Below, one piece after another: positions 57,701-64,000 of a stretch of DNA of 64,000 bases; the stretch's first letter is position 1, and each line of letters begins with the position of its first letter. Below the pieces are notes generated by a model. The model had not been told where the DNA came from and did not search any database. It worked only from the letters and a program-made list of their open reading frames with translations. The position numbers were made by a program, and so were the translations under genes. The stretch spans positions 1-64,000 of the forward strand of contig NZ_BNAH01000009.1 in the NCBI RefSeq assembly GCF_014653195.1, given 5' to 3'. The DNA comes from Thalassotalea profundi. Lineage in GTDB: Bacteria; Pseudomonadota; Gammaproteobacteria; Enterobacterales; Alteromonadaceae.

Positions 57701-59230
57701 GAAGATTTAGCGCAATTAATTTTTGATTTAAAACAAATCAATCCCAAAGCCGTTATTTCTGTCAAATTAGTATCAGGTCCAGGCGTTGGCACAATAGCCT
57801 CAGGGGTTGCAAAAGCTTATGCTGACTTTATCACTATTTCTGGTTATGACGGTGGTACAGGGGCTAGTCCACTCACATCAGTAAAATATGCGGGATGTCC
57901 ATGGGAATTAGGTTTAGCTGAAGCTCATCAATCACTTGTGACTAATGGTCTACGCCATAAAGTACGCTTACAGGTTGATGGCGGCTTAAAAACCGGCTTA
58001 GATATTGTAAAAGCGGCTATATTAGGGGCTGAAAGTTTCGGTTTTGGCACAGCTCCAATGATTACACTTGGATGCAAATTCTTACGTATCTGCCATTTAA
58101 ATAACTGTGCGACAGGTGTCGCAACTCAAGATGAAGTATTGCGCGAGCAATTTTTTAAAGGTCTACCTGACCAAGTAATGAATTATTTCAAGTTCATCGC
58201 TCATGATGTACGAGAAATTCTAGCAAAGCTTGGCGTTGAAAGTTTAACCGCATTAATTGGCCGCACCGATTTATTAGTGCCACTAGCAGGTATCAGTGCT
58301 AAACAACAGAAGCTCGATTTATCACCAATTATCGCGCCAGTAGTTGCAAGCGAAAATACAGCATTACATCAAACTGAAGACAACATTCCTTTTGATAAAG
58401 GGCAGTTAAATCAGGATATGCTAGCCGCAGCAGTAGATGCTGTTGCACATAGCTCTGGTGGTTTATATCGTTTCACCATTCAAAACACAGATCGCTCAGT
58501 TGGTGCCACTTTATCAGGCGAAATTGCTCGCCAGCATGGCGATCAAGGTATGGCTGCCAACCCTATCAAGTTTGAATTGACCGGTACAGCAGGACAAAGC
58601 TTCGGCGTATGGAATGCAGGCGGTTTAGAACTGACCTTAACCGGTGATGCTAACGACTATGTAGGTAAAGGTATGACAGGCGGAAAGTTAACCATTAAGC
58701 CACCAAAAGGTGTTGCTTATGTTAGTCATAAAACCATGATTATGGGCAATACTTGTTTATATGGCGCAACAGGTGGACATTTATACGGATGTGGTCGTGC
58801 CGGTGAACGCTTTGCCGTTCGTAACTCTGGTTGCCATGCTGTAATTGAAGGTACTGGCGATCATGCTTGTGAATATATGACCGGCGGTATTGTCACTATA
58901 TTAGGCCAAATTGGCGTTAACTTTGGTGCAGGTATGACCGGTGGATTTGCCTATGTACTTGATGAGAATGATGATTTAGACATTCGTTTAAATAAAGAAT
59001 CTATCGAAAGCCTTGCAATTGCTGATTTAACCATTCATCAAGAGCATTTACGTGGCATTATCAACCAACATTTCGAAGAAACGGGTAGTTTGCGCGCTCA
59101 GGAAATTCTAGCGAGTTTTGATTCTTACGCGTCGAAATTTAAATTGGTTAAACCTACGGCAACTGATGTAAAAACCTTACTAGGCCATCGTAGTCGTTCA
59201 TCTGCAGAACTTCGCGTTCAAGCACAGTAG
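54770..59230 (+). CDS. gltB: Glutamate synthase large subunit
   Basis: The 1486-residue NADPH-type GOGAT alpha subunit has a class II amidotransferase domain in which the catalytic Cys of KDNCGFG (residue 13) becomes N-terminal after propeptide removal. A central domain follows, then the FMN-binding synthase domain with the 3Fe-4S cysteines in CKFLRICHLNNC, and the C-terminal beta-helix with repeated glycine motifs (about 1230-1440). It converts glutamine plus 2-oxoglutarate to two glutamates with GltD. AGGAG precedes the ATG. Confidence 0.98.
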   Translation: MQLYDHNYQKDNCGFGLIAHQHGETSHKLVKTAISALDRMQHRGGIAADGKTGDGCGLLMQKPDTFFRAVAEENKWQLGKKYAVGMIFLNPDIDIANNSKRILEEELARETLTLVGWREVPTNKSILGEIAAGNLPTIEQIFVDAPPGWRNRELERRLYMARRRAEKRISDERFYIASLSCLVTIYKGLMMPVDLPNFYLDLADIRMQTAICVFHQRFSTNTSPQWHLAQPFRYLAHNGEINTIKGNRQWSRARTHRFQTPLLPDLQDAAPFVNESGSDSSSLDNMLELFLAGGMDLYRAMRLLMPPAWENSPLMDDDLKAFYEFNSMHMEPWDGPAGVVMTNGRHVACNLDRNGLRPARYVITRDGFITLASEVGIWDYGEDEVVEKGRVGPGEMLAIDTYTGKIFSSNEIDLDLKSRHPYRQWLNNNISRLVPFEQLDAKLIGQRVFDDKDIAQYHKLFNYSYEEIQQVIKTLAENGQEATGSMGDDTPMAVLSSQSRTLYDYFRQQFAQVTNPPIDPLRERYVMSLGTCIGREHNVFNETTGHADRVMFDTPILMYTGLKQLRELDQAHYRCDTLALNYDPKEGLEAAIKRLCQEADDLVRNQKTVILVLSDRQIEKGLLPIPAAMAVGAVQKHLVDNQLRCDSNIIVETASVRDSHQFAVLLGLGATAIYPYLAYETVEQLVEQGQIDLPPREAVLNYRNGINKGLLKILSKMGIATIASYRCAGLFEVIGLNKNIMQLCFPDLPSRIQGADFVDIEQDNINLARKAFLPHQKMSHGGLLKYVHGGEYHSYNPNVVTYLQEAVRSGDYIKYRKFADEVNNRPTATLRDLIALKEDTTPISLNQVEPDSELFKRFDSAAMSIGALSPEAHEALAIAMNRLGGFSNSGEGGEDERRFGTVKNSRIKQIASGRFGVTPHYLVNADVLQIKVAQGAKPGEGGQLPGDKVTPLIAKLRFSVPGVTLISPPPHHDIYSIEDLAQLIFDLKQINPKAVISVKLVSGPGVGTIASGVAKAYADFITISGYDGGTGASPLTSVKYAGCPWELGLAEAHQSLVTNGLRHKVRLQVDGGLKTGLDIVKAAILGAESFGFGTAPMITLGCKFLRICHLNNCATGVATQDEVLREQFFKGLPDQVMNYFKFIAHDVREILAKLGVESLTALIGRTDLLVPLAGISAKQQKLDLSPIIAPVVASENTALHQTEDNIPFDKGQLNQDMLAAAVDAVAHSSGGLYRFTIQNTDRSVGATLSGEIARQHGDQGMAANPIKFELTGTAGQSFGVWNAGGLELTLTGDANDYVGKGMTGGKLTIKPPKGVAYVSHKTMIMGNTCLYGATGGHLYGCGRAGERFAVRNSGCHAVIEGTGDHACEYMTGGIVTILGQIGVNFGAGMTGGFAYVLDENDDLDIRLNKESIESLAIADLTIHQEHLRGIINQHFEETGSLRAQEILASFDSYASKFKLVKPTATDVKTLLGHRSRSSAELRVQAQ

Positions 59231-59251
59231 TTCCTAGAGAATGCGAATTGA

Positions 59252-60679
<1,428 letters not shown>

Positions 60680-60694
60680 AAATCTATAATACTT

Positions 60695-60730
60695 TAAAAA
60701 GCTCTAGAACTATCATTCTAGAGCTTTTTG
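60695..60730. terminator. Bidirectional terminator between gltD and the ABC export operon
   Basis: AAAAAGCTCTAGAA, loop CTATCA and TTCTAGAGCTTTTT form a 14-bp perfect stem with A/T tracts on both sides. It serves both convergent transcripts. Confidence 0.92.
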
Positions 60731-60760
60731 TTATCTGCTAATTGCAAAAGTTATTTTTCA

Positions 60761-61996
60761 TTATTCATAACGTAATGCGTCAATAGGGTCTAAGTTTGCT
60801 GCTTTGGCTGCGGGTATTATTCCAAATATCACGCCAACGCCAGCGCTAAAACCTAACGAAAGTGCTACTGCCCAGCCCGGTACTGTCGCAGCAGGTAATT
60901 CAATTAAATTACTCACCAAAGCCCCCGCGCCGTAACCTAACGCTAAGCCAATAATTCCACCAAGCAAACAAAGAAAAATAGCCTCAATAAGAAACTGCAT
61001 TAAAATATCAAAACGCGTCGCACCTAAAGCTTTTTGAATACCTATTTCGCGCGTACGCTCAGTTACTGATACCAACATAATATTCATAATACCAATACCA
61101 CCAACAAGTAGCGAAATACCAACTACGCCACTTAATACCATAGTGGTACTTGAGGTTAGGTTGTTAACAGTCTCTAACATTTGCTCCGCAGTACTTATTT
61201 TAAAATCGTTATTTTGCTCTTTTGCTAGATTATGATTACGCCTAAGGATATTAGTAATATGTTGCTTAACACCATCGATTTTATTGGCATCATCAACTTG
61301 CATAGAGATCATAATATCAGGCTCTTCAGCACCACCCAGTAACGCTTGCGTGGTTGAATACGGTAATAAAATATAATTATCTTGGTCAAAACCAAATATC
61401 TTACCGCGCTTTTCTAACACACCAATTATCTTAAACCATTCACCACCTATCATTAGGTATTGCCCTAAAGGATCACCTTTTATTTCTAACTTATCTAAAA
61501 TTGAAGGGCCTAGAACTGCAACACGTCGACGACTTTTATCATCGCTAATGTTAAAAAATCGACCTTGTTCAGGGTAAACACCATATAACATTTGGTACGA
61601 AGAGCCTGTACCTGTTACTTGGGTTGTTGTCGACTCACCTTTATATTGTGCAACTGAATTTGCCCCCATTGCCATTACTGTTGGTGTAATGTTACTTATC
61701 CCTGGCACTTTGTGCTTTATTTCGAGAAAGTCATTATAATTGAGTTTCGCTATTTTGCCTTGTAACCGCTCTTTTTTAGGGGTGAATGAATTTACATTCA
61801 ACACATTAGTGCCCATGCCATCAAACTGTTTGGTTATACTACCACTTAAGCCTTGCATAACAGACACTACAGCAATAACAGATGTCACACCAATGATGAT
61901 ACCCAGTGTCGTTAAAAAACTTCTAAAACCATGAGCTTTTACTGAATGTGCAGCTGCTCGGGTGCTTTCCATTAGCTTAAAGAAAAAATTAGACAT
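60761..61996 (-). CDS. MacB-type ABC transporter permease (FtsX domain)
   Basis: The permease of about 411 residues has one N-terminal helix ([23 protein letters not shown]), a MacB-like periplasmic core domain (about 50-260) and three C-terminal helices of the FtsX fold ([28 protein letters not shown], quoted by its VTERTREIG end). The chain ends PIDALRYE as in MacB-type permeases. The ATPase is a separate protein. The ATG at 61996 overlaps the ATPase stop by 8 bases and has GGGAGG upstream, so it is preferred over 62017. Such pumps use mechanotransmission to export peptides, siderophores or antibiotics through TolC; the substrate is unknown. Confidence 0.92.
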   Translation of the reverse strand: MSNFFFKLMESTRAAAHSVKAHGFRSFLTTLGIIIGVTSVIAVVSVMQGLSGSITKQFDGMGTNVLNVNSFTPKKERLQGKIAKLNYNDFLEIKHKVPGISNITPTVMAMGANSVAQYKGESTTTQVTGTGSSYQMLYGVYPEQGRFFNISDDKSRRRVAVLGPSILDKLEIKGDPLGQYLMIGGEWFKIIGVLEKRGKIFGFDQDNYILLPYSTTQALLGGAEEPDIMISMQVDDANKIDGVKQHITNILRRNHNLAKEQNNDFKISTAEQMLETVNNLTSSTTMVLSGVVGISLLVGGIGIMNIMLVSVTERTREIGIQKALGATRFDILMQFLIEAIFLCLLGGIIGLALGYGAGALVSNLIELPAATVPGWAVALSLGFSAGVGVIFGIIPAAKAANLDPIDALRYE

Positions 61997-62768
61997 AAGC
62001 CGCCTCCCTTTTTCCATCTTTCGAGGTTTTATTCAAGGTATCTGAAACAAGCTCTCCATCTTTTAGTCGAATCACACGATGGCAACGATCAGCAATTTCT
62101 TGCTCATGTGTAACCACAATCAAAGTTTGACCATCTCGATGAAGCTCATCAAATAACGCCATAATTTCAGTCGTGGTTGAAGAGTCTAAATTTCCCGTCG
62201 GTTCATCAGCTAATAATATGGCAGGGTTAGTCACTAACGCACGAGCAATTGCAACACGCTGACGTTGCCCGCCAGATAATTGATTAGGTACATGGTTCAT
62301 ACGATCCTTCAAGCCTACACGCGTTAACGCTTCCTGTGCTTTAATTTTTCGTTCTTTTAAAGGAATACCTCGATAAATAAGTGGTTGCATTACATTTTGT
62401 AATGCTGTTGAACGAGGTAATAAGTTAAAACTCTGAAATATAAATCCAATTTCTAAGTTGCGAATACCGGCAAGCTCTGACTCGTCCATGTGAGCAACAT
62501 CTTTGCCTTTTAATATGTATTCGCCTGACGTAGGATAATCTAGACAACCAAGTAAATTCATCAGCGTTGACTTGCCAGACCCTGACGGGCCAATGATCGC
62601 TAAGTAATCATTTTGAAAAATATCTAAATCAAGTTGGTTTAATGCATAAAATGCTTCTCCCCCCATCACATAACGTTTAGCTATTTTCTTTAATGCGATA
62701 ATAGTGTTTTTCTTATCCGGTGAGCTTTGAGCTATATCCGGTACAGTCACTTGAGACTCATTCATCAT
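61989..62768 (-). CDS. ABC transporter ATP-binding protein (MacB/LolD type)
   Basis: The 259-residue ATPase has Walker [10 protein letters not shown], signature [14 protein letters not shown], Walker [13 protein letters not shown] and switch His in [10 protein letters not shown]. The motif [19 protein letters not shown] is typical of the MacB/LolD group. It is coupled to its permease by an 8-base overlap and to the fusion protein by one base. Confidence 0.94.
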   Translation of the reverse strand: MMNESQVTVPDIAQSSPDKKNTIIALKKIAKRYVMGGEAFYALNQLDLDIFQNDYLAIIGPSGSGKSTLMNLLGCLDYPTSGEYILKGKDVAHMDESELAGIRNLEIGFIFQSFNLLPRSTALQNVMQPLIYRGIPLKERKIKAQEALTRVGLKDRMNHVPNQLSGGQRQRVAIARALVTNPAILLADEPTGNLDSSTTTEIMALFDELHRDGQTLIVVTHEQEIADRCHRVIRLKDGELVSDTLNKTSKDGKREAAYV

Positions 62769-63985
62769 TAAGCCTCTTTTTTAGCTACTTTAACTAAGCT
62801 ACCGTCTTTTAATTTACTCAATGTTCTTGCGGGGCCTGTTATGACTTTATCCCCTTCTTTTATACCTGATAAAATTTCTTGATAGCGATCATTTGAAATG
62901 CCTAATTCAATTTCTACTTTTTTAGCTTTTTCGCCTTCAACTATATAAACAAAGCTTTGTTCTTCAACATGACGTTTATCATTATCTTCAGAATCATCAT
63001 CTTCCGTTTGTTTATCAGAGTCTTCCGGTTTTAAAAAGACAATAGACTCACTCGGTACTGCTAATGTTTTATCTTTAGTTTGCGTAAATATTTCTGCGCG
63101 ACAACTCATACCAGGGCGAACAGCAACTTGAGCGGAATCATCCAACAGTATTTTAACTGTAAAGCTTAAGCCTTGGCGTCCTGCTGCTCGTTTTGCAGAT
63201 GTTGCTATATTTTGCACAGTACCTTTCAAGGCTTCGTCTGGAAAGGCAACAGCAAAAATATCAGCTTCTTGCCCTACCTCAATGTTAGCTATATCGGCTT
63301 CATCTACTTGAACTTCAATAAGGATAGAAGAAGGATCCGCTAAAGTAATTAAGTTTGAACCTGAAATATTAGTTGTACCACTGATCGCTGTTTCACCTTT
63401 TTTAATATCAACCGAAGTTGCAATACCATCAATTGGTGATCTAAATACCGTTTTATCTAAGCGCTCTTGTGCTTTGTCTAACGAGGCTTGAGCTTGTAAA
63501 AGAGATTCTTCACGTGAGCGTAAATCTATTTTTGCTAAAGCAAATTCATTATCAATGAGTTCATAAGCATCCTGCCCAATGATTGCTAATTTATAAAGCT
63601 CATGTTTTCTTTCCCATTGAGAGGCTAAATTTTCAAGCTGCTTTTGTTGACGTTCGATGGCTATGGTTTGCAGACGAACATAAGCTTCTTGTTGTTCAAC
63701 ATCAGCTTTAAAGGTTCTTGGCTCAAGACGCATTAAAATTTGCCCTTTAACGACTTCATCACCTTCTTCAATTAACATTTCTTTTACTTGACCAATCACT
63801 TCTGATCGTAACTGAACCTGTTCTTTATAAACAAGCGTGCCCGAAGCTAGAATTGAGCGTTTAATATTTTCTGCTTGAACTTGTTCAACTTTAACCTCTA
63901 CGGCTTGTTCTTTGCCCGCTTTTTTAAAATAGGCTAGAGCTACAAGCGCAGAAACAACCGCAATTATAATTAGTGCTTTTTTCAT
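62768..63985 (-). CDS. MacA-like periplasmic membrane fusion protein
   Basis: The 405-residue HlyD-family adaptor has one N-terminal membrane helix ([19 protein letters not shown]), lipoyl halves ([38 protein letters not shown]), a coiled-coil hairpin (about 90-165) and a beta-barrel. An acidic insert of Asp/Glu/Ser (about 325-345, [16 protein letters not shown]) interrupts the C-terminal part and is unusual for MacA. It works with the MacB-like ATPase and permease and a TolC-type channel. It is the first gene of the operon; its promoter lies beyond the right edge. Confidence 0.92.
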   Translation of the reverse strand: MKKALIIIAVVSALVALAYFKKAGKEQAVEVKVEQVQAENIKRSILASGTLVYKEQVQLRSEVIGQVKEMLIEEGDEVVKGQILMRLEPRTFKADVEQQEAYVRLQTIAIERQQKQLENLASQWERKHELYKLAIIGQDAYELIDNEFALAKIDLRSREESLLQAQASLDKAQERLDKTVFRSPIDGIATSVDIKKGETAISGTTNISGSNLITLADPSSILIEVQVDEADIANIEVGQEADIFAVAFPDEALKGTVQNIATSAKRAAGRQGLSFTVKILLDDSAQVAVRPGMSCRAEIFTQTKDKTLAVPSESIVFLKPEDSDKQTEDDDSEDNDKRHVEEQSFVYIVEGEKAKKVEIELGISNDRYQEILSGIKEGDKVITGPARTLSKLKDGSLVKVAKKEA

Positions 63986-64000
63986 TAGAGTAACCAGATG

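Overview
The window is AT-rich chromosomal DNA of a gammaproteobacterium. The synteny is typical of Alteromonadales: mlaFEDCB-ibaG-murA lies divergent to yrbG-kdsD-kdsC-lptCAB-rpoN-hpf-ptsN-rapZ-ptsO, lptFG is divergent to pepA-holC-valS, and pmbA is divergent to darP. ArcA is encoded beside a free-standing Hpt protein of the Shewanella HptA type. A PEP-CTERM protein and a secreted M9 collagenase suggest a marine, polymer-degrading Colwellia/Thalassotalea-like organism. The genus is an inference from gene content. No phage, plasmid, CRISPR array or complete insertion sequence was seen.

Layout. 1-168 is the C-terminus of an integron-type tyrosine recombinase running in from the left edge. 169-9.3 kb holds accessory and secreted functions: trhO, a PEP-CTERM zinc protease, a large DUF748 protein, a collagenase with PKD and PPC domains, and an EVE-domain protein. 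A tRNA-Leu(CAA) follows. 9.8-14.7 kb is a TetR-controlled RND efflux module with twin palindromic operators. 14.9-16.9 kb holds small accessory genes (RDD, NUDIX, VOC, a small membrane protein). 16.9-24.3 kb is lptFG, pepA, holC and valS. 24.4-26.1 kb is a cold-shock gene with a long leader, then degS.

26.1-39.1 kb is the conserved envelope and regulatory block. The Mla system keeps phospholipid out of the outer leaflet. kdsD and kdsC make Kdo, and lptCAB (with lptFG elsewhere in the window) exports LPS. rpoN, hpf, ptsN, rapZ and ptsO form the sigma-54/nitrogen-PTS cluster. mgtE, pmbA and darP follow.

42.8-47.3 kb is the most distinctive region. A well-formed lysine riboswitch heads a four-gene minus-strand operon: dapA, a short dapD-like succinyltransferase, a lysA-like PLP decarboxylase and an aspartoacylase/AstE-type zinc deacylase. 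I propose that this deacylase may act as a non-canonical N-succinyl-diaminopimelate desuccinylase. The riboswitch appears to act by sequestering the dapA translation start.

47.4-54.2 kb contains a double-domain DsbA/HCCA-isomerase-like protein with no good canonical start, rsmC, a sensor kinase next to arcA and hptA (a possible Arc phosphorelay in one locus), and folE2. 54.8-60.7 kb is gltBD, glutamate synthase. 60.8-64.0 kb is a MacAB-like ABC export operon (membrane-fusion protein, ATPase, permease).

Other structure worth attention: symmetric back-to-back -10 elements in two divergent promoter regions (lptF/pepA and pmbA/darP), two genes whose natural N-terminus lies upstream of any ATG/GTG/TTG, and a duplicated gene tail after folE2.
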